In this document: piece by piece, positions 9,424 to 18,108 of the stretch
How positions within the stretch are numbered: the stretch's first letter is position 1
Layout of the letters: every line of letters begins with the position of its first letter
Source of the DNA: Chloroflexota bacterium
GTDB lineage: Bacteria > Chloroflexota > Anaerolineae > UBA4142
DNA: 50,842 bases
Reading direction: 5' to 3'
Assembly (NCBI GenBank): GCA_016219275.1
Contig: JACRBM010000033.1
Span: 1 to 50,842 of the forward strand
Notes under the pieces: generated by a model
Database searches by the model: none
Told to the model about the DNA's origin: nothing
Seen by the model: only the letters and a program-made list of their open reading frames with translations
Translations under genes and position numbers: made by a program

Positions 9424-10545
9424 ATGACCTATCCCGACTATGTTCCCAAGATGCTTCAGCAAGCGCGTGAGGAAGGACAGTGGTATTGCGGTCAAGCCGA
9501 TGCCGCCGCGCGGTGTTTCGATGTGCTGGCGCTCTTCCCCGATTGTCGCGAAGCGAGCGACCTGGTTTACGAATTGTTTTGCGACGAGTGGACGATCTAC
9601 GACAATCGCGTGGCAGTCCAGCGCAACATTGACGAATGGGATGATCGTCCACATCAACAACGCCGCCGACTTGCGCTCTCATTTCGGTTTATGAGCCGCT
9701 GGGAGGGTTGGCATCGCGAGTACACTAAAGGATACAAGATCGAACGCACTGGTCCGCGCGACGTGGCAAAATTGCTGCATCAAGGACACATGCTGTTGCT
9801 CGAAGCATATTGCCTCGGCGATGAAGAGTGCACCGATTATGCATGGACGCCATTCGTGCAAGCAGTCAAAAAGACAAACGATCCATACCACGCGTTATTT
9901 TGGATCGGCAAACAGTACGCCGACGTGGGTTTCTTTGCCGACGCGTGCGAAGTGTTGCTGGAACTGTGTTCGCGTTTCGATCAAGCGGACGCGCGCCGAT
10001 TGCTCGCCGAGGTGCGCTGGTGGCGCGATAACGCGCATCGCATTCCGTGGATTCCACCCGCCGGCGACGGCGCGCGCTACAAACGGATGATGCTATCTAT
10101 TGATCCGACCGCGCCGACCCAGGAAGAAATTATTCGACTCACGCGCGAACGCATCGCCAAGAATGGGAAAATTTCCAAATGGCAACCGGTGATTGATGCG
10201 AACCTTGCCGCGCTGTTCGGCGAAGCAATGCCGGCAGAAACAGAACAACCGCTAACGAAAACACCGGTGGATTGGAGTTTTTTGGATCTGGACGACGGCA
10301 AGCCGGGCGAGTTATCCGACTGGGTGAAAAAGGAATTGAAACGATTTCCGAAACATGCGGACGAAATCGCCAAGATGCATCTTTGGACGCGACCGATCAA
10401 GCCGCCGTCCACACCGCCGCGCCACGATCCGAACGCGCCACCGTTCGATCCTGCCGACAGGATGCCGGATGAATCCGCGTTGGCTGACCTTGACGACGAA
10501 AAAGATGATTTCGACGAGTTTGGTTTTGAAGAGGATGACGAATAA
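9424..10545 (+). CDS. Conserved hypothetical acidic protein, helical-repeat-like
   Basis: 373-aa cytosolic protein that I do not recognise. It is rich in Trp, Tyr and Arg in a helical N-terminal two thirds with TPR-like spacing (AAARCFDVLALFPDCREASDLVYELF; DACEVLLELCSRFDQADARRLL). It ends in a strongly acidic tail (DDEKDDFDEFGFEEDDE). There is no signal peptide or membrane helix. ATG at 9424 follows AGGAAA. It is a single-gene unit: its own consensus-like promoter upstream and a strong terminator immediately after. A role in protein-protein interaction is plausible only from its composition. Confidence 0.75.
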   Translation: MTYPDYVPKMLQQAREEGQWYCGQADAAARCFDVLALFPDCREASDLVYELFCDEWTIYDNRVAVQRNIDEWDDRPHQQRRRLALSFRFMSRWEGWHREYTKGYKIERTGPRDVAKLLHQGHMLLLEAYCLGDEECTDYAWTPFVQAVKKTNDPYHALFWIGKQYADVGFFADACEVLLELCSRFDQADARRLLAEVRWWRDNAHRIPWIPPAGDGARYKRMMLSIDPTAPTQEEIIRLTRERIAKNGKISKWQPVIDANLAALFGEAMPAETEQPLTKTPVDWSFLDLDDGKPGELSDWVKKELKRFPKHADEIAKMHLWTRPIKPPSTPPRHDPNAPPFDPADRMPDESALADLDDEKDDFDEFGFEEDDE

Positions 10546-10591
10546 AAAACCTTGCGAAGGTTTACGCTACGCGCCTTCGCAAGGTTTTTTT
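10544..10591. terminator. Strong bidirectional terminator
   Basis: Perfect 17-bp stem: aaaaaaccttgcgaagg (10544-10560) and ccttcgcaaggtttttt (10574-10590), 13-nt loop, with U-tracts on both strands. It separates two convergent genes. Confidence 0.92.
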
Positions 10592-10593
10592 AT

Positions 10594-13164
10594 TCATTCG
10601 TACCGCAACGCCTTTATGATTTCCATACCTGACGCTTGGCGCGCCGGCAATAGCGCGGCGAGCACGCCAAAGATCAGCCCCGCCGCGATTGCCGCGAGAA
10701 CTCCGGCGCTGGGGAACGAGTACTCCATCTTGAAAATGCCGCTCGCGCCGATACCCTGAACGAACACGTAACTGAGATACAGCCCAGCCAGGATGCCGAA
10801 CGCCGTGCCGATCCCCGCGAGCAAAAGCGCCTCGGCAACAATCGTTCGCCACACCTGCCCGCGCGTCGCGCCAATCGCGCGCAACATGCCGATTTCGCGC
10901 GTGCGCTCGATCACGCCAATCGCCAGCGTGTTGAGGATCGCAATCAATGATGGGAACGCCAACACGCCAAGTAGAACGTAAAATCCCACAAAGATCGCGT
11001 CGTACTGTTGGGCGAATTCTGCTGTGTACTCGCGCCCCGCGACCAAACGGAATTGCGGATAGTCGGCGACGATTTGATTGAGCCATTGCTCTGCCAGGGC
11101 TGGGGCTGCGCCAGGCGCAAGATTGACTTGGTACAAAATGTCCTCGCTCTTGTTGAAATCCAATTTCATATTCGCTTGCGAGATGTATGCAGTGTTGATC
11201 TTGTAGCTCAATACATCGCTGCCAATCGCAACGATGCGATAATCTTGTTGTCCCGACGGCGTCGCCAGAGGGATGACGTCGCCAACGTTAAGATTCGCGC
11301 TCGCGGCGAGGATGCCATTGACGATGACATTGCGCTCGTCCGCGCCGAGGGCGTTGTACGCGTCTTGCGCGTTGCCTTTTTGGAAATCCATTCCCGAAAT
11401 TTTCGGGTACTCGACCGGGTCGATTCCTAGGACAGAAATCGCGGTCTCGCCCGCGCCGGTTTTTAGCGAGACGGATTGAAGCGACGATTGAGCGTACCGC
11501 AACGAATTGACCGCGCCGACGCCGGGAATCGAACGAATCTTGCCCTTGAGTCCTTCGCTCGCGCCGACATCGCCTTTCCAAATAGCAATGGATGGCGGGA
11601 TGAGCAAATAGTCACTGCCCATCGTTTTGCTAAACAGGTCCATCACGGTGCCGGTGAGACTGAACATCATTCCACCCGCGCCGACGACAATCGCAAGACC
11701 GATCATTGTCGCGCTCGCGGTGATCGCCGCGCGACCTGGTTGGCGCGTGAGATTGCCTTGCGCGAGTTCGCCGGTGCCTTCACGCGCAAAAACCAACGCG
11801 AGCAAAACGCCAAACAAATTCGTAATCGGTCTGACCAAGGCGGGCGCGATGAGCACCAAGCCGACGAAAAACAGAAAACCACCCAGCGCGACGAGCGCGA
11901 AATTGCCCATCAGCAATCCCGCTAGCGCGACGACGATCATCACCGCGCCGACAATCGTGCCAACGCGGCTGATGCGTTGCATCACGTCGCTGAGTGATGG
12001 ACGCAATGCTTCAATTGGCGTGACGCGGCTTGCGCTGAGCGCGGGCAACAATCCGGCGAACAGCGTGACGCCAACACCCAGGACAATCGAAACGACGACC
12101 AGCGACGGATCAATGACGGTAGTCAATTCCATGTTCATGAATTGTTTCATAATCGGGGCTGTCCCAGCGGTGATGACAATGCCGAGCAGGTAACCCAACC
12201 CAATGCCAATCGCCGTGCCGATCACGCCTTGCACCAATCCTTCGGTAAGCACAAGCCCGATGATCGCCGCGCGATCCGCGCCAATCGCGCGCAACATGCC
12301 AATGTCGTGACGCCGCTCGGCGACAATCGTTCGGAAGGTGTTAAAGATGATGAACCCGCCCATTGCCAGTGTGAGAAAGCCGAAGAGATTGAATATGATT
12401 TGCCCCATCTGCATCGCGCCGAGGAATTCCGAACCGCTCGATAGCCCGCCCAGCGTAAACGTGTTCCCCAGTTGCGCTTTGATTGTATTGACGACGGCTT
12501 CGCTTTCCGCCTTGTCCTTGGTCGTGAGATTCGCTTCGATGACATTGATGCGTCCAGGCGTATCGAGCAGTTTTTGTGCTTGGGTAAGCGTGACAAGCAC
12601 CTGCTCATTGCCGACGAGTGCGCGTCCTGGCATTAGACCGACAATCGTCAACTTGACGACGCCCTGGGTGGTCGGTACTTTGATCGTGTCGTTCAATTTC
12701 CCGCCCAACGAATCGGCGAGCCGTTCCGAAATCACGGCGACGTTGCCATCGCCTTGTTTCAGAAAACGACCCTGGGTGATTCGATAGTCGTGAAGGTCTG
12801 GCGCAATCGTCGGATCGATGCCGACCAGTGACACCGCAGTGACCGTCGAGTTCTTGCCGTAAAAGTTCGGCGGAAGATTGATGACGCGCTCAATCGAACC
12901 GGCGATGACGACAATCCCATTAATAGTTTTTATTTTGTTCAGCGTGGTCGCGGAGAAGGATTCGCCAGTCTTGTGCGTAATCATTACATCAGCTTGACGG
13001 GACGCGGAGAGCAAACTTTTTTGAAACGCGTCCATAAATGACGGCAAGTAAATGCCCGTTCCGAAAATCACCATCACACCGATGACGATGGCGAGCGTGG
13101 TGAGAAAGGTCCGAAGTTTGCGTCCCCAGAGATATCGAGCCGCCAAAGTTATTTGCAGATTCAT
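10594..13164 (-). CDS. ABC transporter permease, MacB/FtsX family
   Basis: 856-aa permease with two FtsX-type units. It starts with a helix (TFLTTLAIVIGVMVIFGTGIY), then a periplasmic domain, a block of three helices near residues 255-385, further helices around 405-510, a second extracellular domain, and three C-terminal helices. The repeated signature TREIGMLRAIGATRGQV / RRHDIGMLRAIGADRAAI marks the two halves. With the ATPase and PadR gene it forms a likely operon. Such systems export lipids or peptides, or resist antimicrobials; the substrate is unknown. The gap to the ATPase gene is filled by short repeats. Confidence 0.88.
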   Translation of the reverse strand: MNLQITLAARYLWGRKLRTFLTTLAIVIGVMVIFGTGIYLPSFMDAFQKSLLSASRQADVMITHKTGESFSATTLNKIKTINGIVVIAGSIERVINLPPNFYGKNSTVTAVSLVGIDPTIAPDLHDYRITQGRFLKQGDGNVAVISERLADSLGGKLNDTIKVPTTQGVVKLTIVGLMPGRALVGNEQVLVTLTQAQKLLDTPGRINVIEANLTTKDKAESEAVVNTIKAQLGNTFTLGGLSSGSEFLGAMQMGQIIFNLFGFLTLAMGGFIIFNTFRTIVAERRHDIGMLRAIGADRAAIIGLVLTEGLVQGVIGTAIGIGLGYLLGIVITAGTAPIMKQFMNMELTTVIDPSLVVVSIVLGVGVTLFAGLLPALSASRVTPIEALRPSLSDVMQRISRVGTIVGAVMIVVALAGLLMGNFALVALGGFLFFVGLVLIAPALVRPITNLFGVLLALVFAREGTGELAQGNLTRQPGRAAITASATMIGLAIVVGAGGMMFSLTGTVMDLFSKTMGSDYLLIPPSIAIWKGDVGASEGLKGKIRSIPGVGAVNSLRYAQSSLQSVSLKTGAGETAISVLGIDPVEYPKISGMDFQKGNAQDAYNALGADERNVIVNGILAASANLNVGDVIPLATPSGQQDYRIVAIGSDVLSYKINTAYISQANMKLDFNKSEDILYQVNLAPGAAPALAEQWLNQIVADYPQFRLVAGREYTAEFAQQYDAIFVGFYVLLGVLAFPSLIAILNTLAIGVIERTREIGMLRAIGATRGQVWRTIVAEALLLAGIGTAFGILAGLYLSYVFVQGIGASGIFKMEYSFPSAGVLAAIAAGLIFGVLAALLPARQASGMEIIKALRYE

Positions 13165-13181
13165 CTAACCCTCACATTTTA

Positions 13182-13275
13182 AGCTGATAGCAAAGGGCTG
13201 ATAGCTGATGGCTGATAGGATACTGCCTTCGCCATCGGCTATTCGCCATTCGCCATTGGCGATTCGCCATCACGC
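13182..13275. repeat. STRR-like heptamer clusters
   Basis: Two adjacent low-complexity clusters: gctgata/gctgatg units at 13182-13218 and tcgccat/tcgcta units at 13226-13275. The right edge overlaps the stop codon of the ABC ATPase gene (TGA, 13270-13272). Confidence 0.65.
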
Positions 13276-14010
13276 CATCGCTTTGACCTGAGCCGCGACT
13301 CGTTCCACGTTGTCCGTGCGCGCAGCTTCCAATAGCGTCTCGTTCACCACCGTACCGTCTTTGAGAAAAATGATGCGGTCCGCGTACGCGGCGATGCGTG
13401 GATCGTGTGTGACCATCAACACAGCGCGTCCCCACTCTTTGGCGACCTGCTTCAACAGTACGGCGATTTCATCCGACGATTTTGTATCGAGGTTGCCGGT
13501 CGGTTCGTCCGCAAGAACAAGCGCGGGTTCGGTGATGAGCGCGCGCGCGATGGCGACGCGTTGTTGCTGTCCTGCGGACAATTGATCGGGATTGTTGCGT
13601 AGCCGACTACCGAGTCCAACCTTGGTTAGCCAATCAATTGCTTTTTGTTTCGACTGGGCGGAATTCACGCCATCGAGCGTGAGCGGCAGCGCGGCATTCT
13701 CGACCGCCGACAAAATCGGAATAAGGTTGAAGAATTGGAACACGTAACCAATTTTACGTCGGCGCAGTTGCGAGAGCGCGTTGTCGGACAACTTGCTGAG
13801 TGGCTGTCCATCAATCGTGACAATGCCATTCGTCGGACGATCCAATCCGCCGAGCAAATGCAACAAGGTGGATTTGCCGCACCCGCTCGGTCCCATCACC
13901 GCGACGAATTCGCCGGCATTGACCTGGATGCTTACGCGATTGAGCGCGGTCACCGTTGTATCGCCCGTGCCGTACACTTTGGTTAGATTCTCCGCTTGAA
14001 TAATGGACAT
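13270..14010 (-). CDS. ABC transporter ATP-binding protein (MacB/LolD type)
   Basis: 246-aa ATPase partner of the downstream permease. Walker A GPSGCGKSTLL, Q-loop around QFFNLIP, signature LSAGQQQRVAIARAL, Walker B LVLADEPTGNLDT and H-loop VTHD are all intact. The ATG at 14010 (MSIIQAENLTKVYG) begins the domain correctly; the longer open frame upstream only translates an AT-rich fold-back repeat. The C-terminal residues and stop codon overlap the tgatggcgaatcgcc repeat cluster, so the tail after AQVKAMA may have been altered by repeat insertion. Confidence 0.92.
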   Translation of the reverse strand: MSIIQAENLTKVYGTGDTTVTALNRVSIQVNAGEFVAVMGPSGCGKSTLLHLLGGLDRPTNGIVTIDGQPLSKLSDNALSQLRRRKIGYVFQFFNLIPILSAVENAALPLTLDGVNSAQSKQKAIDWLTKVGLGSRLRNNPDQLSAGQQQRVAIARALITEPALVLADEPTGNLDTKSSDEIAVLLKQVAKEWGRAVLMVTHDPRIAAYADRIIFLKDGTVVNETLLEAARTDNVERVAAQVKAMA

Positions 14011-14033
14011 TCTGACTCCTATTTGCAATTTGC

Positions 14034-14087
14034 GATTTTTGATTTTCGATTTCTGATTTCTGATTTTCAAATCGAAAATCAAAAATC
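14034..14087. repeat. AT-rich STRR-like fold-back element
   Basis: A perfect 19-bp inverted repeat (14034-14052 with 14069-14087) built from gattttt/gattttc/gatttct units, with a 16-nt spacer. It sits between the PadR gene and the ABC ATPase gene and could form an mRNA hairpin. Confidence 0.75.
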
Positions 14088-14094
14088 TGAAATC

Positions 14095-14676
14095 TTAAAT
14101 TTTCTTGGGTCTGCCCCTGGGTTTGGTTTCCGGCTCCGGGAGCGGCTGCCGTTGAATTTCATCGAGCCGGGCTTCGGTCATATCGAGCCAGCGCAAATCG
14201 GCTTCCAAGTGCATGACCACTTTGTCGAGCAACAAGATTTTCGCCAGTTCCATTCGCGGATTTGCGCGATGACGTTGCTCGGTGACCGCGTGCAATTCGC
14301 GGAAAAGATACGCGCGTTGAGTCTGAATCAGTTTGTCCGGCTCGGCGACCTCGGAGACAAGACCGATCATCAATTTGATAAAGAACTCGTCGCGCTGATG
14401 TTCGGGGGCGCTACCGCAGGCAAACCACTCGCGCAGTGTTTTGCGTCCGGCGGGCGTGAGCGCATAAATGCGTTTTTCAGGTCCCGCATCTTGCCCAACC
14501 GAATCTTCAACCACCAAGCCGCTCTGCTCCAAGCGCATCAACGTTGTATAAATCTGCGCCGGCTTGACCTCCCAATTCTCCTCGCCGCCGACAACGGCTT
14601 GAAACGCCGCGCGCAATTCGTACCCGTGGCGCGGGCGTTGAGCGAGCAATCCCAAAACGGCGTGGCGGACCGACAT
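14095..14676 (-). CDS. PadR-family transcriptional regulator with C-terminal AT-hook-like tail
   Basis: 193-aa PadR regulator. The winged helix (VRHAVLGLLAQRPRHGYELR … YTTLMRLEQSGLV … YALTPAGRKTLREWF) is followed by the VirR4-type helical dimerisation domain. The extreme C-terminus, KPRGRPKKI, has the RGRP core with flanking basic residues of an AT-hook, unusual for PadR. It is first in the likely operon with an ABC ATPase and permease, so it probably represses its own efflux operon and responds to a small molecule. AT-rich DNA lies on both sides of the gene. Confidence 0.88.
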   Translation of the reverse strand: MSVRHAVLGLLAQRPRHGYELRAAFQAVVGGEENWEVKPAQIYTTLMRLEQSGLVVEDSVGQDAGPEKRIYALTPAGRKTLREWFACGSAPEHQRDEFFIKLMIGLVSEVAEPDKLIQTQRAYLFRELHAVTEQRHRANPRMELAKILLLDKVVMHLEADLRWLDMTEARLDEIQRQPLPEPETKPRGRPKKI

Positions 14677-14783
14677 TCAAATGCCTCGATTTGCAGTATC
14701 GCGGAAAACTATAAAACAAGTTACTAGATTTGTCAACCGCCATAGTCCACCGCATTTTGGGCTTGTTTTCGTTTGATAAATCA

Positions 14784-14812
14784 TTGACACACGAACGGAC
14801 GTTCTGTATAAT
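14784..14812 (+). promoter_or_regulatory. Consensus promoter containing a LexA-like box
   Basis: TTGACA (14784-14789), 17-nt spacer and TATAAT (14807-14812): a perfect sigma-70 promoter. In the spacer, CGAACGGACGTTCT (14792-14805) matches 13 of 14 positions of the Gram-positive LexA/DinR consensus CGAACRNRYGTTYC. The expected start of transcription (about 14819) is next to the ATG at 14821, so the message is probably leaderless. Confidence 0.8.
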
Positions 14813-14820
14813 AGCAAACG

Positions 14821-15951
14821 ATGGACACGCAAGCGAAACTCGATCTGCTCGGTTCCGGCGCGCAAGCCGACCTCGCGTGCGGCAAATGTGGCGAGGGTCA
14901 GACGCGCGTGCGCGATGACATCGGGCGGTGGATTTATCCGGCGGTGCGTCCCGACGGCAAGACCGTCAAGATGCTGAAAATCTTGCAGTCGAACGCGTGC
15001 GAGAAAGATTGCTTTTACTGCGCGACGCGACGCGGGCGCGATGTCCAACGCGCGACGTTCAAGCCGGATGAACTTGCGGAAACCTTCGATCAGATTCATC
15101 GCGCACGGCTCGCCGAAGCGATTTTTATTTCGAGCGGAGTGGTCGGCGGCGGCACGCGCACGATGGAGCGTATGTTGGCGACCGCGGAACTGTTGCGCGG
15201 CAAGTACGAATTTCGCGGCTACTTGCATTTAAAGTTGATGCCTGGCGCGGAAGCCGCCACGATCGAACGCGCGCTCCAACTCGCCGACCGCGTATCGGTC
15301 AACCTCGAAGCGCCTTCGTCCGAGCATCTCAATAAATTGTCCTCGACCAAACGCTACACCGAAGAATTGCTCGCGCCGCTCCAGATCGCGCGCAAGTTGA
15401 TCGCGAACAATCCCGCGCTCGCGGGCAAAACGATGACGACGCAATTCGTCGTCGGCGCGGCGGACGAACACGACCGCGACATTCTCACGCGTACGACGAT
15501 GCTTTATCGCGATTTGCAAATGGCGCGCGTGTACTTTTCTGCGTTCCAGCCGATTGAAAACACGCCGCTCGAAAATCGCGCGCCGACTCCGCTCGTGCGC
15601 GAGAATCGGTTGTATCAAACCGATTTCCTCTTTCGTCAGTACGGATTTACCTTTGACGATTTGGTGTTCGACGCGAGCGGCAATCTGCCGGTCGAATCCG
15701 ATCCCAAGACGATGTGGGCGATCAAGCACCCCGAGTTTTTCCCCATCGAGTTGAACCGCGCGAGTCGCGAGCAACTGTTGCGGATTCCGGGTATCGGACC
15801 GCGCTCGGTTTCGCGCATCCTCGCGACGCGGCGCGCTCTTCCTTTTCACGCGATTGAGCAACTCGCGCGCGTTGGCGCAGACGCCAGTCGCGCCGCGCCA
15901 TTCGTTTTGCTGAACGGTCGCGCACCCGCGCGGCAACTCGCGTTGTGGTGA
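14821..15951 (+). CDS. Putative DNA modification/repair radical SAM protein
   Basis: 376-aa radical SAM protein that resembles the family described as putative DNA modification/repair radical SAM protein (TIGR03916). The [4Fe-4S]/SAM motif is C60-x3-C64-x2-C67 (NACEKDCFYC), preceded by another Cys pair (C20, C23). The C-terminal ~80 residues contain a helix-hairpin-helix, LLRIPGIGPRSVSRIL, as in non-specific DNA-binding proteins. In other genomes this family is next to a uracil-DNA-glycosylase-like partner; no such gene is here. The ATG lies directly after a consensus promoter with a LexA-like box, fitting a DNA-damage role. The actual reaction is unknown. Confidence 0.87.
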   Translation: MDTQAKLDLLGSGAQADLACGKCGEGQTRVRDDIGRWIYPAVRPDGKTVKMLKILQSNACEKDCFYCATRRGRDVQRATFKPDELAETFDQIHRARLAEAIFISSGVVGGGTRTMERMLATAELLRGKYEFRGYLHLKLMPGAEAATIERALQLADRVSVNLEAPSSEHLNKLSSTKRYTEELLAPLQIARKLIANNPALAGKTMTTQFVVGAADEHDRDILTRTTMLYRDLQMARVYFSAFQPIENTPLENRAPTPLVRENRLYQTDFLFRQYGFTFDDLVFDASGNLPVESDPKTMWAIKHPEFFPIELNRASREQLLRIPGIGPRSVSRILATRRALPFHAIEQLARVGADASRAAPFVLLNGRAPARQLALW

Positions 15952-15966
15952 GAAATTGCCAACGTC

Positions 15967-16001
15967 AAAATCCAGGTTTCTCGAAGAAACCTGGATTTTT
16001 T
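15967..16001 (+). terminator. Rho-independent terminator
   Basis: A 15-bp stem, aaaatccaggtttct (15967-15981) with agaaacctggatttt (15985-15999), 3-nt loop and a T-run. It closes the radical SAM gene. The stem core recurs at 34563-34601. Confidence 0.85.
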
Positions 16002-16131
16002 CTTGGCTCAACCATTCTTTGTTAAAGGCATCGCACCGAGTTTCACATTTTTTGATCTGTGTGCTCTGTGGTAAAATACGGACGACTGGGATTGACCACA
16101 TTTCGCACGATTGCGCGAGCGGAGGATACAC

Positions 16132-17211
16132 GTGCGCGTTCACGAACGATTCCCAAGATGGCAAATAATCGTGACGACTATCGCACTGATTTTGATTTCG
16201 TCTTCTTCTGTATCGGCACACCCCTCAGCCACACCGGTAATTTGCCTGACCCGGTTTCGACTCTCCAACCAAGATGTGACGGACGCGTTTGGTTTAATCC
16301 CTGGACCCGATGGCAACACCTGGTTTTTCGAAAGCATCAAATATGCAACCGAGTACCGGATTGCCAAAGCAACCCGCGACGGAATCGTCACCGAATTTCC
16401 GATTACCGGCAAACCCATCCGAATGGTCTCCGCACCGGATGGAACTATCTGGTTCACCCGCTCGGGCGATCCCACGATTGCTAGAATAACGCCAGCGGGT
16501 TTGCTCACCGAATTTGCGCTGCCCAACGGAAACGAAAAACCATTCGGCATCACGCTCGGTCCTGATGGCAATCTTTGGATCACGGAATCCACCGGCAATC
16601 AAATTCTGCGGATCGGAATCGATGGAGTTGTTTCGGGACAATTCCCCATTCCAACTTCGTCGAGCAATTCAACAAACATCGTGGCGGGACATGCTGGAAA
16701 TTTATGGTTCCTGGAAAACGGAGACGTTACCGCGCGCAAGATCGGTCGCGTCACTCCAAGTGGAACGATTACCGAATTCCCACTTGCAACGACCGCGTAT
16801 TTGCGAGACATCGTGGCTGGATCTGACGGAAATATTTGGTTCACCGAAGACGTGGCTTGTGTCCCGTACTGCGCGACGAGTTACTATACCAAAGTTTACC
16901 CCGATGGAAGTTATGCTAGATTTGGACCAGTAAGCCCGATTCGCGCCATCGCCACCGGTGCTGACGGTAATCTTTGGGCAATCTCGCAGTATCGTTTTTG
17001 GTACACACTTGCCCAAATCAAAACCGATGGCACACTCACCGAATTCTGCCCGTTAGTCTGCCAATTACTTTACAATTTAGGACATAGCATCACAACCGGA
17101 GCAGATGGCAAAATCTGGTTGACGGATGAGCACAACGGATTCGCGTTGGCAACTTTCGCGCCGCAACACGCGGGAACGTGTCTCCTCAATCTACCGCAAG
17201 TCTGCAAATAG
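16132..17211 (+). CDS. Secreted Vgb-lyase-like beta-propeller protein
   Basis: 359-aa exported protein with repeated blades of the virginiamycin B lyase (Vgb) type: units such as GPDGNTWF, APDGTIWFTRSG, GPDGNLWITES, GSDGNIWFTED, GADGNLWAIS and GADGKIWLTDE recur every ~40 residues, indicating a six- to seven-bladed propeller. The N-terminus is a signal peptide (IIVTTIALILISSSSVSA, cleavage near HPS). GTG at 16132 was chosen because GGAGGA ends 5 nt before it. True Vgb inactivates streptogramins, but most genomic relatives have no shown lyase activity, so function is open. It has several Cys pairs in the mature part. It stands alone after a terminator. Confidence 0.82.
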   Translation: MRVHERFPRWQIIVTTIALILISSSSVSAHPSATPVICLTRFRLSNQDVTDAFGLIPGPDGNTWFFESIKYATEYRIAKATRDGIVTEFPITGKPIRMVSAPDGTIWFTRSGDPTIARITPAGLLTEFALPNGNEKPFGITLGPDGNLWITESTGNQILRIGIDGVVSGQFPIPTSSSNSTNIVAGHAGNLWFLENGDVTARKIGRVTPSGTITEFPLATTAYLRDIVAGSDGNIWFTEDVACVPYCATSYYTKVYPDGSYARFGPVSPIRAIATGADGNLWAISQYRFWYTLAQIKTDGTLTEFCPLVCQLLYNLGHSITTGADGKIWLTDEHNGFALATFAPQHAGTCLLNLPQVCK

Positions 17212-17478
17212 ACTGACTCCTCTTTGACCGCGCTTGGACTCGATTTGGACTTGTGCCCCGTATACTTTTCAATCGGTAGCCAGCGATGACGCCATTTTCC
17301 ACGCGCTCGGTTGGCGCAGGATGAGGAACAAGCAATGCGGCTTGAAATTAGCACCTGTGTTCGCCTTCGCCCCACTTTGCCTTTCCCCGCCTGTACCATC
17401 TATCGTTCAACGTCTATCCTGACTCGTTCGGCATGTCCCGCGATTTGATTTCAGTGAGACTCTTTTCAAGGAGCAGAA
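17212..17478. other. Intergenic, nothing recognised
   Basis: 267 bp between the propeller gene and nuoE. No open frame of note, repeat or hairpin was seen. An AAGGAG ribosome site precedes the next start. Confidence 0.4.
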
Positions 17479-18024
17479 ATGCGTTCACGTGATTTGCGTT
17501 CCGTACCGCTCGCGCCCGCGCTCACCCCGGCGGAAGACGATCCGGTCATCATCCCCGAACAACGCGCCAAAATGGATGCGATCATCGCCGAGCATTCCAA
17601 GAAACCCGGCTCGATGATGGTCATCCTCAACGAGATTCAAGCGGAGATCGGTCACATCTCGCGACCGATGCAAAATTACCTCGCGGAAAAATTACGCGTA
17701 CCGCTCAAAGACGTATACGGCGTCGTCACCTTTTACTCGTTCTTCACGATGAAACCGCGCGGCAAACATCGCATCGCGTTCTGTCTGGGCACGGCTTGTT
17801 ACGTCGGCGGCGCGGAAATGCTGATCGAGAAAGCGGAACAAATCCTGGGTGTGAAACTCGGCGAAACGACGCCCGATAAAAAGTTCACGCTCGAACCGTG
17901 CCGCTGTCTCGGCGCGTGTTCGCAAGCGCCGGCGGTGATGGTGGACAGCAATCTGCACGGTCGCAACGCGCCGGACAAGATCATTACCGTGCTCCGCAAG
18001 TACGAGAAAATCGAGAATCGGTAG
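17479..18024 (+). CDS. nuoE: NuoE-like [2Fe-2S] subunit of NAD-linked oxidoreductase
   Basis: 181-aa thioredoxin-like ferredoxin of the 24-kDa NADH dehydrogenase family. Helical N-domain (MVILNEIQAEIGHISRPMQNYLAEKL), VVTFYSFF signature, then cluster ligands C102-x4-C107 and C143-x3-C147. It passes electrons between the flavin subunit and downstream clusters. No other complex I genes are nearby; nuoF-like follows and a formate dehydrogenase catalytic subunit lies 7.8 kb on, so a soluble formate dehydrogenase partner is likely. ATG follows AAGGAG. Its last codon and stop (TAG) form the left end of a palindromic repeat. Confidence 0.88.
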   Translation: MRSRDLRSVPLAPALTPAEDDPVIIPEQRAKMDAIIAEHSKKPGSMMVILNEIQAEIGHISRPMQNYLAEKLRVPLKDVYGVVTFYSFFTMKPRGKHRIAFCLGTACYVGGAEMLIEKAEQILGVKLGETTPDKKFTLEPCRCLGACSQAPAVMVDSNLHGRNAPDKIITVLRKYEKIENR

Positions 18025-18084
18025 GGGCAACCCTTGTGGTTGCCCAGGCGACCACGAGCGGGCGACCACAAGGGTCACCCCTAC
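18021..18084. repeat. Palindromic REP-like element overlapping the nuoE stop
   Basis: Left arm 18021-18045 (gtaggggcaacccttgtggt…) and right arm 18060-18084 (…accacaagggtcacccctac) are complementary over 25 bp apart from three positions, with a 14-nt loop. It occupies most of the nuoE-nuoF gap and supplies the nuoE stop codon. Confidence 0.8.
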
Positions 18085-18108
18085 ACAAGGAACGACAAGG
18101 AATATCCT

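Noticed and set aside
16132-17211. Streptogramin-resistance gene (vgb)
   Set aside because: The blade repeats match the Vgb fold, but a signal peptide and distant sequence make antibiotic lyase activity unsupported.
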